Assembly: GCF_001806325.1 (NCBI RefSeq)
Contig: NZ_CP017580.1
Span: 2,790,001 to 2,854,000, forward strand
Source of the DNA: Curtobacterium sp. BH-2-1-1
GTDB taxonomy: Bacteria > Actinomycetota > Actinomycetes > Actinomycetales > Microbacteriaceae
Length of the DNA: 64,000 nt
Direction of reading: 5' to 3'
Part shown: in pieces, positions 40,210-48,689 of the stretch
How positions within the stretch are numbered: position 1 is the stretch's first letter
Layout: each line of letters begins with the position of its first letter
Program-made: the position numbers and the translations under genes
Notes under the pieces: generated by a model
What the model saw: the letters and a program-made list of their open reading frames with translations, nothing else
What the model was told of the DNA's origin: nothing
Database searches by the model: none

Positions 40210-40313
40210 CACTAACGGAGTCCTGACGGGATGCGTGCACACCCCGCGTCCCGTCCGGTCCGTTCGTCAGTTCCGCCGTCGACCTGGTCCGGCTCGAAGT
40301 CCCTGGAGTCACC

Positions 40314-41837
40314 GTGTCCGCCCTGCTCACCAGCCCGATCCCCACTGCCGCCACCGGCAGCCGCGCCCGCCGGTTCGCCGCCCTCGCGGTGCTCATGCTG
40401 CCCGTCCTCCTCATCTCGGTGGACAACACCGTCCTGAGCTTCGCGCTGCCGTCGATCTCGCGCGCGCTGAACCCGGACGCCACCACGCAGCTCTGGATCG
40501 TCGACGCGTACCCGCTCGTCCTCGCCGGCCTCCTCGTCGTGATGGGCAGCATCGGTGACCGCATCGGCCGCCGTCGGATCCTCGTCGTCGGTGCCACCGG
40601 CTTCGCGCTCTTCTCCGTCGCCGCGGCCTTCGCCACCGACGCCTGGATGCTCGTCGCCGCACGGATCGTCATGGGCGTGTTCGGCGCGATGCTCATGCCG
40701 GCGACCCTCTCGATCATCCGCAACGTGTTCGTCCACGCGGGGGAGCGGCGGATGGCGCTCGCCGTCTGGTCCACCATGTTCGCGGCGGGCAACGCCCTCG
40801 GGCCACTCGTCGGCGGCGTGCTGCTCGCGCACTTCCACTGGGGCGCGGTGTTCCTCGTCGCGGTGCCGATCCTCGTCGTGATGCTCGTCGCCGTGCCGTT
40901 CTGCGTTCCGGAGTCCCGTGACCCGAACCCGGGGCCGGTCGACGTGCCGAGCATGTTCCTGTCGCTCGGCGCCCTCGCCCCGATCGCGTGGGCGATCAAG
41001 TCCGTCGTGCACCCCGAGGAGCGCGGCTTCGCGATCGCGATGCTCGCCGTCGGCGTCCTGTGCGGCATCGCGTTCGTCCGTCGGCAGCTCCGCTCGCGGA
41101 CCCCGATGCTCGACCTCCGGCTGTTCCGGAGCACGGCGTTCACCGGCAGCGTGCTCATGAACATGGCGGCGATGTTCTCGCTGACCGGGTTCCTGTTCTT
41201 CATCGCACAGCACCTGCAGCTCGTCGCCGGCCTCGACCCCTTCGCGTCCGGCATGGTGCTGGTGCCGGGGTCGATCCTCACGATCGTGGCGGGGCTCGTC
41301 GTCGTGCCGATCGTCGCCCGGGTCGCTCCGCGCTGGGTCGTCGCCGTGTCGCTGCTGTTCTCGGCGGCCGCCTACGCGATGGTCGCGGTCCTCGGGCACC
41401 ACGCCTCGATCGTGGCGCTGGCGTTCGCGTTCGTGCTGCTCGGGATCGGGATCGGTGCCTCGGAGACGGTGACGAACGACCTCATCATCTCGACGGCTCC
41501 GGCGGACAAGGCCGGTGCGGCGTCGGCGATGTCCGAGACGGCGTACGAGATCGGTGCCGTGCTGGGGACCGCGGTGCTCGGGACGATCCTGGCCACGGCC
41601 TACCGGGCGCACGTCGTGGTGCCGGACGGGCTGTCCTCGTCGGCGCACACCGCCGCGCAGGAGACCCTCGGCGGAGCGGTGTCGGCGGCGTCGTCCCTCG
41701 GCGGGTCGGCGGGGCAGGCGCTGCTCGAGTCGGCGCGGGCCGCGTTCGACTCCGGCGTCACGGTGACGGCGGGGGTGGCCGCGCTCCTGATGGTGGTCGC
41801 GGCGGCCGGTGCCGTCGTCATGCTCAAGCGCCGGTAG
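40314..41837 (+). CDS. DHA2-family MFS transporter
   Basis: 507 residues, about 14 spans. SVDNTVLSFALPSISRALN in TM1, MGSIGDRIGRRRILV (motif A) and RIVMGVFGAMLMPATLSII are EmrB/QacA signatures; the family includes pumps for antiseptics, dyes and antibiotics. The GTG start at 40314 follows CTGGAG. Two palindromes 105-140 bases upstream suggest tight repression by an unlinked regulator. Single-gene unit, ended by a 23-bp hairpin. Confidence 0.9.
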   Translation: MSALLTSPIPTAATGSRARRFAALAVLMLPVLLISVDNTVLSFALPSISRALNPDATTQLWIVDAYPLVLAGLLVVMGSIGDRIGRRRILVVGATGFALFSVAAAFATDAWMLVAARIVMGVFGAMLMPATLSIIRNVFVHAGERRMALAVWSTMFAAGNALGPLVGGVLLAHFHWGAVFLVAVPILVVMLVAVPFCVPESRDPNPGPVDVPSMFLSLGALAPIAWAIKSVVHPEERGFAIAMLAVGVLCGIAFVRRQLRSRTPMLDLRLFRSTAFTGSVLMNMAAMFSLTGFLFFIAQHLQLVAGLDPFASGMVLVPGSILTIVAGLVVVPIVARVAPRWVVAVSLLFSAAAYAMVAVLGHHASIVALAFAFVLLGIGIGASETVTNDLIISTAPADKAGAASAMSETAYEIGAVLGTAVLGTILATAYRAHVVVPDGLSSSAHTAAQETLGGAVSAASSLGGSAGQALLESARAAFDSGVTVTAGVAALLMVVAAAGAVVMLKRR

Positions 41838-41859
41838 CGCCGCGCCGCGCCGCCGCTTG

Positions 41860-41910
41860 GTGAGCAGAAATGGTCGGGTCGCCGCGAGCGACCCGACCAT
41901 TTCTGCTCAC
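41860..41910. repeat. 23-bp hairpin, GTGAGCAGAAATGGTCG family, copy 1
   Basis: Arms 41860-41882 and 41888-41910 are exact reverse complements around CGCGA, 23 bases after the MFS stop. The arm core GTGAGCAGAAATGGTCG recurs at 59424-59440. Its AT-rich centre (AGAAAT) is atypical for the genome. Confidence 0.78.
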
Positions 41911-42075
41911 GAAGTCGGGCTCGCACCGCCGCACCCCGCGTCACACGGGGTCACACGGCACGCCCGGGATCGACCGAACCTGGGAATCGTTGACCTCAAC
42001 CAGGGTTCAGGTCATACGTTGGGACATGGCCGCGGAGCCGCGGCCCTCCCCATCGAAGGAACGACCACGACTCCC

Positions 42076-42585
42076 ATGCCCGACGCAGCACCGGCGAACA
42101 TCGCGGACGCCTACAAGGCCGCCTTCCGTGGACACCCGGCCGGTGTCGCCGTCATCACCGCCGAAGGCCCCGACGGTCCGACCGGCCTCACCGCATCGAG
42201 CGTCGCGAGCGTGGCGATCGACCCGCCCGTGCTCGTGTTCTCGCTGTCCACGAACTCGGGGTCAGCCGGAGTCGTGCTCGGCGCCCCGATCTTCGTGGTG
42301 CACCTCGTCGACTCGCTCGGCGTCGCCCTCGCCCGTCGCTTCGCCTCCACCGGCAGCCCCGCCGCGGACGACCCGATCTGGGGCACCCTCCCGTCGGGTG
42401 ACCGCTACCTGCCGAGTGCCGCGAGCGCCCTGCGCTGCCGGCCCCTCTCGACCACGCCGATCGGCTCGTCGACCGTCGTCGTCGCCGAGGTCCTCGACAT
42501 CGTCGTCGGCCTCGAGCGGGGCGAGCCGCTCGTCTACCACAACCGGGAATTCCACTCCCTCACCGATCGTTCCCGGCTCTCGTGA
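42076..42585 (+). CDS. flavin reductase domain protein (FMN-binding split barrel)
   Basis: 169 residues. HPAGVAVITAEGPDGPTGLTASSVASVAIDPPVLVFSLS (quoted as GLTASSVASVAIDPPVLVFS) and the closing LVYHNREFHSL are motifs of the HpaC/flavin reductase family, which reduces FMN or FAD with NAD(P)H for two-component monooxygenases. No oxygenase partner is adjacent. The AAGGA motif is 15 bases from the ATG, rather far, so translation may be weak or the true transcript start may differ. It is followed 44 bases later by superoxide dismutase. Confidence 0.86.
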   Translation: MPDAAPANIADAYKAAFRGHPAGVAVITAEGPDGPTGLTASSVASVAIDPPVLVFSLSTNSGSAGVVLGAPIFVVHLVDSLGVALARRFASTGSPAADDPIWGTLPSGDRYLPSAASALRCRPLSTTPIGSSTVVVAEVLDIVVGLERGEPLVYHNREFHSLTDRSRLS

Positions 42586-42629
42586 GCCGCGGAACACCAT
42601 CCGCACACCACTGATCGAAAGGAACTCAC

Positions 42630-43244
42630 ATGGCTGAGTACACCCTGCCGGAGCTGCCGTACGACTACGCCGCACTCGAGCCGCACATCAGCGGCAAGAT
42701 CATGCAGCTGCACCACGACAAGCACCACCAGACCTACGTGACGGGTGCGAACACCGCGCTCGAGCAGCTCGCCGAGGCCCGTGAGTCCGGCAACCTGGCG
42801 AACGTCAACAAGCTCGAGAAGGACCTCGCGTTCAACCTCGGTGGCCACGTCAACCACTCGATCTTCTGGACCAACCTCGGCCCGGACACGAAGGTCCCCG
42901 AGGGCGAGCTCGCCGCGGCGATCGACGAGTTCTTCGGCTCGTTCGAGAAGTTCCAGGCCCAGTTCACCGCCGTCGCCACGGGCATCCAGGGCTCCGGCTG
43001 GTCCGTCCTCGCCTGGGACACCGTCGGCCAGAAGCTGACCACGTTCCAGCTGTTCGACCAGCAGGCCAACGTGCCGTTCGGTCTCGTGCCGATCTTCATG
43101 CTCGACATGTGGGAGCACGCCTTCTACCTCGACTACCTCAACGTCAAGGCGGACTACGTCAAGGCCGTGTGGAACATCGTCGACTGGGAGAACGTCGCCG
43201 CGCGTTTCGCGAACGCGAAGTCGCAGAGCTTCGTCACCCTCTGA
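42630..43244 (+). CDS. sodA: superoxide dismutase (Mn/Fe family)
   Basis: 204 residues. The enzyme dismutates superoxide to O2 and H2O2. Metal ligands are the His of [15 protein letters not shown], the His of [10 protein letters not shown], and Asp and His of [25 protein letters not shown] and the Gln/Gly pattern in [12 protein letters not shown] are compatible with the Mn type, but the metal cannot be fixed from sequence. AAAGGAACTCAC precedes the ATG. A palindromic terminator follows. Confidence 0.96.
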   Translation: MAEYTLPELPYDYAALEPHISGKIMQLHHDKHHQTYVTGANTALEQLAEARESGNLANVNKLEKDLAFNLGGHVNHSIFWTNLGPDTKVPEGELAAAIDEFFGSFEKFQAQFTAVATGIQGSGWSVLAWDTVGQKLTTFQLFDQQANVPFGLVPIFMLDMWEHAFYLDYLNVKADYVKAVWNIVDWENVAARFANAKSQSFVTL

Positions 43245-43278
43245 GACGGGCGCAGCGGGTCACGGTGGTGACCCGGTG

Positions 43279-43324
43279 AACGACGGGAGGCGCGGTGCCG
43301 GCTGGCACCGCGCCTCCCGTCGTT
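43279..43324. terminator. 21-bp hairpin, GGAGGCGCGG family
   Basis: Arms 43279-43299 and 43304-43324 are exact reverse complements around GGCT, the same loop and core as at 14269. It lies between sodA and the convergent TetR gene. Confidence 0.8.
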
Positions 43325-43344
43325 CGTCGGTGCGCGTCGACCGC

Positions 43345-43920
43345 TCAGGCCGACTGGACGTGGGCCCCGGCGACCAGCTTGTGCGCGATCGCGCGCAGCG
43401 CGGCGTCGGGCGTCGCCCGCTCGCGGTCGACGATCGTGCCCCACTGCACGCCCCGAGCCGCGAGGACGGCACCGCGGGCCGCTCGTTCGGCGTCCACCGC
43501 GCCGTAGCCGTGTTCGGCGCACCAGGCGGCGATCGCGCTCACCTGCGCGCGGTGGAAGGTTCGCTCGCGATCACGGCCGTCGAGTGACTCGACCGATCCG
43601 AGCTCGAAGGTGAGCCGGGCGGCGAGGGAGCGCTCGGGGTCGTCGAGCCCGCCGAACACCGCGATGAGGTAGTCGGTCAGCCCGAGGTCGTCGGCGCCGG
43701 GGTCGAGCGTGACGTCGGAGACGGATTCCGCCAGGTGGTCCACCACGGCGTCGATCAGGGCTTCGCGCGTGCCGAAGTGGTACACGATCGGGTACGCGCT
43801 CGTCCCGAGCACCCGACCGAGGCTGCGGACGGAGACGTCCTCGAGCTTGGTGTCCTGCAGGTGCTCGGCCACCTTCGCGATGATCGCCGGCTTGAGTGTC
43901 GGGTCGGGCTTGCGGGGCAT
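43345..43920 (-). CDS. TetR/AcrR family regulator
   Basis: 191 residues from ATG 43920 (MPRKPDPTLKPAIIAK). The HTH is DVSVRSLGRVLGTSAYPIVYHF, with GTREALIDAVVDHL after it. A cysteine-poor effector domain follows. It is divergent from the PfkB-type kinase, with about 160 bases between that include AT-rich promoter-like DNA (AGTATATTAC at 43976-43985), so it may control itself and the kinase. Confidence 0.88.
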   Translation of the reverse strand: MPRKPDPTLKPAIIAKVAEHLQDTKLEDVSVRSLGRVLGTSAYPIVYHFGTREALIDAVVDHLAESVSDVTLDPGADDLGLTDYLIAVFGGLDDPERSLAARLTFELGSVESLDGRDRERTFHRAQVSAIAAWCAEHGYGAVDAERAARGAVLAARGVQWGTIVDRERATPDAALRAIAHKLVAGAHVQSA

Positions 43921-44080
43921 GGCGTCTCCAACGAGCGTGATGGGCAGTACGCGACCGTTCACATACGATCACAGAGTATATTACTTCCGGTCGCCGGGAA
44001 ACAGCCGGGAATCCATAACGGGTGCAAGGGATTTGTGGCGAGAAGCGGAGTTTTACTCGATTCCACGTAGGATGGGGCCG

Positions 44081-45055
44081 ATGTCCATGCCTCCAGAGCG
44101 CCCTGTGGCCCCGTCGCGCCCCGAGGCACCCCGTGCCGGGCGGGCGGTCGCCGGACGCCGTCGCGGGGCGGGGAAGCGCTTCCTCGTCGTCGGCGACGTC
44201 CTGGACGGGGTGCTCGTGCACACCACGGCCGCGAGCATGGGTGCACACGACCCGGCCGCGGTCATCCGGCACCGACCGGTCGGCGCCGCGGGCAACACCG
44301 CGACGTGGCTCGGCTGGCTCGGCGCCGACGTGGACCTGGTGGGGCGGGTCGGCGTGGACGACGTCTACCGGCACGAGCGATCGCTCGCCGACGCCGGCGT
44401 CCGCGCGCACATCCGCTACGACGCCCGAACCGCGACCGGCGCCGTCGTGTCCGTGCGGAACGGGAACGGTCGGACCGCGATGTCCGATCCCGCAGCGAGC
44501 GGGGTGCTGTCGGCGGAGGACCTGCCGGTCGACCTCGTGGCGCGCGCGGACATCGTGCACCTGACCGGCTCGGCGATGCTCGGCGGAGGCGGTCCGGACC
44601 GCATCGCGGCACTCGTCGCCCAGGCCCGGTCCGGTTCCGCCCGGGTGTCCCTCGACCCCTCGTCCGCCGCGGTGGTGTGTGCGGTCGGCGCGTCGGAGTT
44701 CCTCGAGGCGCTCTCCGGCCTCGATGCCCTCTTCCCGAGCGAGGACGAGGCACTCGCGCTCACCGGAGCACCCACCGTCACGGAGGCGATCGAGTCGCTC
44801 GCCGACCGCGTGCCCCTGGTCGTGGTGACCATGGGGACCGAGGGCGTCCTGCTCGGGCGCCGTGGTCGGACGCCGCAGCGGGTGCCGATCACGCCTGCGA
44901 CGGTGGTGGACACGCTCGGCGCCGGGGACGCGTTCGCGGCGGGGTTCCTCCGTGCGTGGGCGACCGATCCGGTGCGGGTCGCGGCGGCTGCGCGCGAGGG
45001 CACGCGGGTCGCGGCGCGGGCGCTCGGGTTCGTGGGCGGACGTCCGCCGGTCTGA
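44081..45055 (+). CDS. PfkB family carbohydrate/nucleoside kinase
   Basis: 324 residues. Ribokinase fold: VVGDVLDGVLVHT near the N-terminus, GAAGNTATWLGWLGADVDLVGRVG (quoted as NTATWLGWLGADVDLVGRVG) for the substrate end, and DTLGAGDAFAAGFLRAW with the catalytic Asp and anion hole. The phosphorylated sugar cannot be told. Three in-frame ATGs (44072, 44081, 44087) are close together; 44081 is used. It is divergent from a TetR gene and convergent with the serine hydrolase gene. Confidence 0.86.
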   Translation: MSMPPERPVAPSRPEAPRAGRAVAGRRRGAGKRFLVVGDVLDGVLVHTTAASMGAHDPAAVIRHRPVGAAGNTATWLGWLGADVDLVGRVGVDDVYRHERSLADAGVRAHIRYDARTATGAVVSVRNGNGRTAMSDPAASGVLSAEDLPVDLVARADIVHLTGSAMLGGGGPDRIAALVAQARSGSARVSLDPSSAAVVCAVGASEFLEALSGLDALFPSEDEALALTGAPTVTEAIESLADRVPLVVVTMGTEGVLLGRRGRTPQRVPITPATVVDTLGAGDAFAAGFLRAWATDPVRVAAAAREGTRVAARALGFVGGRPPV

Positions 45056-45064
45056 CGCTCGCGC

Positions 45065-45128
45065 GTCAGCGCTCGCTGGGTTCGGCCGGGACCACCGGTC
45101 GCGGGGTCAGCGCTCGCTGGGTTCGGCC
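45065..45128. repeat. tandem duplication spanning the serine hydrolase stop codon
   Basis: GTCAGCGCTCGCTGGGTTCGGCC occurs at 45065-45087 and again at 45106-45128, 41 bases apart, each followed by GGACCACC. The second copy holds the real 3' end of the minus-strand gene; the first is a non-coding remnant out of frame with it. Confidence 0.7.
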
Positions 45129-46552
45129 CGGACCACCAGGGTCTGCACGAGGCCGGCTGCGAGCGGCGCCAACCGGATCTCGACCCGCAGTCGACCGGCC
45201 GTCCCCGGCAGCCACCAGCGCAGGTGCGACGGGGCCTGGGACTCGTCGGCCACCGGTTCCGCCCCGAGGTCGGCACCGACGGCCGCCACCGCCTCCGCGA
45301 CGGCCCGGCGGCGTCGTTCGTACGGCACGTCCATCGCCACGTTCGGCGTGCAGATCGCATCGGCGAGGTCGTCGTCCCAGTGGGCCAGGAGGCGCGTCAC
45401 GGCAGCCTGCGCCGCCCGCGTCGCGTCGACGGTCGGCCCGGTGCCGGGTGCACGGTCCGCCGCGGCGGTCGCGCGGGCGGTCAGCACGAGGTCGAGCGCC
45501 CGGTCCGCCGCCGCCGAGACCTTCGCCTGCGTGGCGTTCTCGAAGGCGATGACGCCGAGGCCGTCCCGGACCGACCACCGCATGTGCGCCGAGAACCCCG
45601 GGTACCCGCCGGAGTGCGAGACGATCTCGCCGAACGCCGGGTCCTGCTCGACGAAGAGGCCGAAGCCGTACGCCGTCGTGCGGCTCGAGGTCGGCACCAC
45701 CGCTGCCGGCACGACCCGCATCGCCTGCTGCATGAGTCGGCGGTCGGCGGGGGAGACCGGTCCGGGCTCGGGCGTCTCGGTGAACGCCGACGCGAGGTGC
45801 CGACCCCAGCGGGCGAGGTCCGTGACCGTCGAGAAGAGCCCGCCGATCGACGAGAACGCGCCGGGGCCCGACATCGGCAGCGGCTCCCACGTGCCGACGC
45901 CCGCCCCGTCAGCGGCGGGACGCACGCCCGTGACCACGTGACCGCGGGCGTCGTCGGCGCGGAAGACGGTGTCGCGCAGGCCGAGGGGGCCGAGGACGAG
46001 TTCGGTTGCGACCTCGGGGAAGGGACGACCGGCCACGACGCCGATCGCCCGGCCGAGCAACGCGTACCCGGTGTTCGAGTAGGCGAACCGGGTCCCCGGG
46101 ACCGAGTCGAACAGGAGCCCGGCGCGCAGGACGTCGTCGAGCTCGGCGTCCGAGATCGATTCCTGCCGGTCGGCCCACGGATCGTCGGTCGGGAAGCCGC
46201 CGGCCATGGTGAGGAGCATGCGGAGCGTCGGCACGGGGGAGTCGGCGGTGGGCAGCACGACGTCCGTGAAGGCGGGCACGAAGTCCGTGATCGGGGCGTC
46301 CAGCCGGACACGGTCGTCCGCCACGAGCGCGAGCAGGGTGGCCGCCGTCACGCTCTTCGTGCAGGAGGCGATCCGGTACACGGTGTCGGCGTCGGGAGCG
46401 ACGCCGTCGCCGCGGTCGCCGTGCCCGCCCGAGGCGACGAGCCCGGTGCGGTCGAAGACGCCCCAGACGCTGCTCGGAGCGACGCCGCGTTCGACACGTT
46501 CGCGGAACAACGCGTCGACGTCCGCGATCACCTGCGGATCGATGCCGCTCAC
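45107..46552 (-). CDS. serine hydrolase (beta-lactamase class C / penicillin-binding-like)
   Basis: 481 residues. Residues about 10-370 form the beta-lactamase-like domain: YRIASCTKSVTAATLLAL carries the S-x-x-K catalytic pair, and FAYSNTGYALLG the Y-x-N motif; SHSGGYPGFSAH is the third motif region (HSG). A C-terminal domain of about 110 residues is of unknown role. No signal peptide is seen, so it may be cytoplasmic and act as an esterase or D-amino-peptidase rather than a beta-lactamase. GTG start coupled (GTGA) to phr. Confidence 0.87.
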   Translation of the reverse strand: MSGIDPQVIADVDALFRERVERGVAPSSVWGVFDRTGLVASGGHGDRGDGVAPDADTVYRIASCTKSVTAATLLALVADDRVRLDAPITDFVPAFTDVVLPTADSPVPTLRMLLTMAGGFPTDDPWADRQESISDAELDDVLRAGLLFDSVPGTRFAYSNTGYALLGRAIGVVAGRPFPEVATELVLGPLGLRDTVFRADDARGHVVTGVRPAADGAGVGTWEPLPMSGPGAFSSIGGLFSTVTDLARWGRHLASAFTETPEPGPVSPADRRLMQQAMRVVPAAVVPTSSRTTAYGFGLFVEQDPAFGEIVSHSGGYPGFSAHMRWSVRDGLGVIAFENATQAKVSAAADRALDLVLTARATAAADRAPGTGPTVDATRAAQAAVTRLLAHWDDDLADAICTPNVAMDVPYERRRRAVAEAVAAVGADLGAEPVADESQAPSHLRWWLPGTAGRLRVEIRLAPLAAGLVQTLVVRAEPSER

Positions 46553-47898
46553 GACCGGCGCATCCGGTCGTACGCGTCGAGTGCCCGCTGCCGGGTCTCC
46601 TTGAGGTCGAGCATGGGCTCCGGACGGTCTTCGTCGGCGGGGACCCAGCGGTGCACGTACTCGCGGTGCGGGTCGAACCGCTCGAGCTGCCGGTCCGGGT
46701 TGAACACCCGGAAGTACGGCGCCGCGTCGAACCCGGAGCCGGCGACCCACTGCCAGTTCGCCGCGTTGTTGGCGGAGTCGGCGTCGACGAGGGTGTCCCA
46801 GAACCACTGCTCGCCCACGCGCCAGTCGACGAGCATGTTCTTCACGAGGAAGCTGGCCGTCGCGAGCCGGACCCGGTTGTGCATCGCACCCGACTGCCAG
46901 AGTTCCCGCATGCCCGCGTCGACGAGGTCGAACCCGGTCGTCCCGGTCCGCCAGCGGTCGATCTCGGCGTCGGGGACGCCCCGCCAGGGGAAGGCGTCGA
47001 ACTCGCGCCGGACGTTCACCGTGGTGATGTCCTCGCAGTGGAAGTACTCGTTCCAGTTGAACTCGCGCCAGGCCAGCTGCCGGAGGAACGCCGAGGCGTT
47101 CTTGCGCTGCTCGGGCTCGAGCTGGCCGTGCAGGCGGTGCCAGACCTGGTACGGACTGACCTCGCCCCACCGCAGGTGCGGGGAGAGGTCGCTCGTGGCG
47201 GCCATCGCGGGTTCGTCGCGCTGGTCGTAGTCCTCGAGCGCGTGGTGCACGAAGTGTTCGAGCCGCCGGTGCGCGCCCTGCTCGCCGGGTTCCCAGGCGT
47301 CCCGGAGACCGCCGGCCCAGTCGGGGTGCGTCGGCAGCAGGTCCCAGTCGTCGAGGTCGTCGCTCGCGACCTGGGGCGCCACGGGGAGGTCACGCGGCTT
47401 GGGCAGCGGGTGGCGGGGCTCGGGCATCGCCTGGGCGGCACGCCAGAACGGCGTGAACACCTTGTACGGCTCGCCCTGCCCGGTGAGGACGGTCCAAGGT
47501 TCCCAGAGCAGGCTCGCGGCGAAGCTGTGCGCCTCGGTCCCGCCGTCGGTGAGGGTCGACTTGATGCCGGCGTCGAGGTCCCGCTCGGCTCGGCCGTACC
47601 GGCGGTTCCAGAACACCGCGTCGGCGCCGGTGTCGGACACGAGCGCGTCGACGGCCTCGGCAGCGGGCCCGCGGCGGAGGACCAGTCGGGACCCGCGCTC
47701 GCGGAGTTCACCGTCGAGCGCGGCGAGCGAGTGGTGCAGCCACCACCGTGCCGCAGCCCCGATCGGGCGGATGCCGGGGGACTGCTCGTCGAGGACGTAC
47801 GCGACCGTGACGTCGCCGCCGTGGTCGATCGCTGCTCGGAGTGCCGGGTTGTCCGCGAGACGGAGGTCGTCGCGGAGCCAGACCAGGGCGCCGGTCAC
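46549..47898 (-). CDS. phr: deoxyribodipyrimidine photolyase
   Basis: 449 residues. It repairs UV-induced cyclobutane dimers with blue light. The N-terminal Rossmann domain (LVWLRDDLRLADNPAL) binds an antenna cofactor; the C-terminal FAD domain has LSPHLRWGEVSP, REFNWNEYF and RLATASFLVKNMLVDWRVGE (in part), then WQWVAGSGFDAAPYFRVFNP, all class I CPD photolyase signatures. The GTG start overlaps the MarR stop and its stop overlaps the serine hydrolase start: a three-gene coupled chain. Confidence 0.95.
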   Translation of the reverse strand: MTGALVWLRDDLRLADNPALRAAIDHGGDVTVAYVLDEQSPGIRPIGAAARWWLHHSLAALDGELRERGSRLVLRRGPAAEAVDALVSDTGADAVFWNRRYGRAERDLDAGIKSTLTDGGTEAHSFAASLLWEPWTVLTGQGEPYKVFTPFWRAAQAMPEPRHPLPKPRDLPVAPQVASDDLDDWDLLPTHPDWAGGLRDAWEPGEQGAHRRLEHFVHHALEDYDQRDEPAMAATSDLSPHLRWGEVSPYQVWHRLHGQLEPEQRKNASAFLRQLAWREFNWNEYFHCEDITTVNVRREFDAFPWRGVPDAEIDRWRTGTTGFDLVDAGMRELWQSGAMHNRVRLATASFLVKNMLVDWRVGEQWFWDTLVDADSANNAANWQWVAGSGFDAAPYFRVFNPDRQLERFDPHREYVHRWVPADEDRPEPMLDLKETRQRALDAYDRMRRS

Positions 47899-48407
47899 AC
47901 CGTTGCCGCGTCGACGTCGGACGCCGCCCGGGTCGCGCCACGTCGGGGCGAGGCCGCACCGGCCGCGGTCCGGAGCTTCGTGCAGAGTTCGGTGAGCGTG
48001 CGCAGCTCGACGTCGTCGAGGCCGGCACCGACCTGGTCGGCGATGGTCTGCGCGTGCTGGACGGCGACGGCGCGGTACACGTCGAAGCCGTGCGCGGTGA
48101 GGGCCACGATGACGCCGCGGGCGTCGGTGGGGTCCGGCTGCTTCTCGACGATGCCGCGCGCGGTGAGCCGGTCGACCAGGCGGCTGACGCTCGGCTGCGT
48201 CAGGAGCAGGTGGCCGGTCAGTTCGCGCATCCGGCAGCGCCGGCCGGGCTGCGTGGAGAGGTTGAAGCAGACGTCGTACTCGTTGAACGAGATCTCGCCG
48301 CCCGGGAAGTCGGCGTTGAGCGCGCGCATCACCGTGACCTGGGCGCGGAAGAGCGCTTCCCAGGCAGCGACGGCGGTCGCCTTCTCGCTGCGGCGTGGCT
48401 CGTTCAC
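47895..48407 (-). CDS. MarR family transcriptional regulator
   Basis: 170 residues from GTG 48407 (VNEPRRSEKATAV), with GGAG eight bases upstream; an ATG 36 bases earlier (48443) is an alternative. The winged helix is MRELTGHLLLTQPSVSRLVDRLTARGIVEKQPDPTDARG (quoted as LTQPSVSRLVDRLTARGIVE). It opens the MarR-phr-serine hydrolase chain and is the obvious candidate for controlling it. The signal is unknown; some MarR proteins sense phenolics or oxidants. Confidence 0.9.
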   Translation of the reverse strand: MNEPRRSEKATAVAAWEALFRAQVTVMRALNADFPGGEISFNEYDVCFNLSTQPGRRCRMRELTGHLLLTQPSVSRLVDRLTARGIVEKQPDPTDARGVIVALTAHGFDVYRAVAVQHAQTIADQVGAGLDDVELRTLTELCTKLRTAAGAASPRRGATRAASDVDAATV

Positions 48408-48503
48408 GGTCGCGCTCCCTCTGGTCGTACGGTCATGCCACACTACCGACGGCCTCGGACACGCGATGCTGCTGACGCGCAGCCGTGTCCCCCGGGACGC
48501 AAC

Positions 48504-48536
48504 GAGGGCCGGTCATCACGGGGATGACCGGCCCTC
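48504..48536. terminator. 14-bp hairpin
   Basis: GAGGGCCGGTCATC (48504-48517) and GATGACCGGCCCTC (48523-48536) are exact reverse complements with a five-base loop, located in the 282-base gap between the MarR gene start and the 3' end of the OmpR-type regulator gene. Confidence 0.6.
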
Positions 48537-48648
48537 TCCCTTGCACCAAGAGTGTCCTGCAATCACATTCCACAGGCGGTGCCACAGCAAACACCGTCTG
48601 CACGCACGACTGTATAACGAACGGGTAACGGCGCGCTACCGGACGCGG

Positions 48649-48682
48649 CGGTCGTTCGCTGCGAGTTCACCAAGAACGACCG
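48649..48682 (-). terminator. likely terminator of the receiver-less regulator gene
   Basis: CGGTCGTTC (48649-48657) and GAACGACCG (48674-48682) form a 9-bp stem eight bases downstream of the minus-strand stop at 48690. Confidence 0.55.
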
Positions 48683-48689
48683 ATCAGGA

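Noticed and set aside
43959..43990. TetR operator in the AT-rich gap before the PfkB gene
   Set aside because: Only a loose ATAC...GTAT inversion is visible, not distinguishable from promoter AT content.
45107..46552. Antibiotic-resistance beta-lactamase
   Set aside because: The SxxK and YxN motifs are shared by many esterases and peptidases, and no signal peptide is seen; resistance cannot be claimed.
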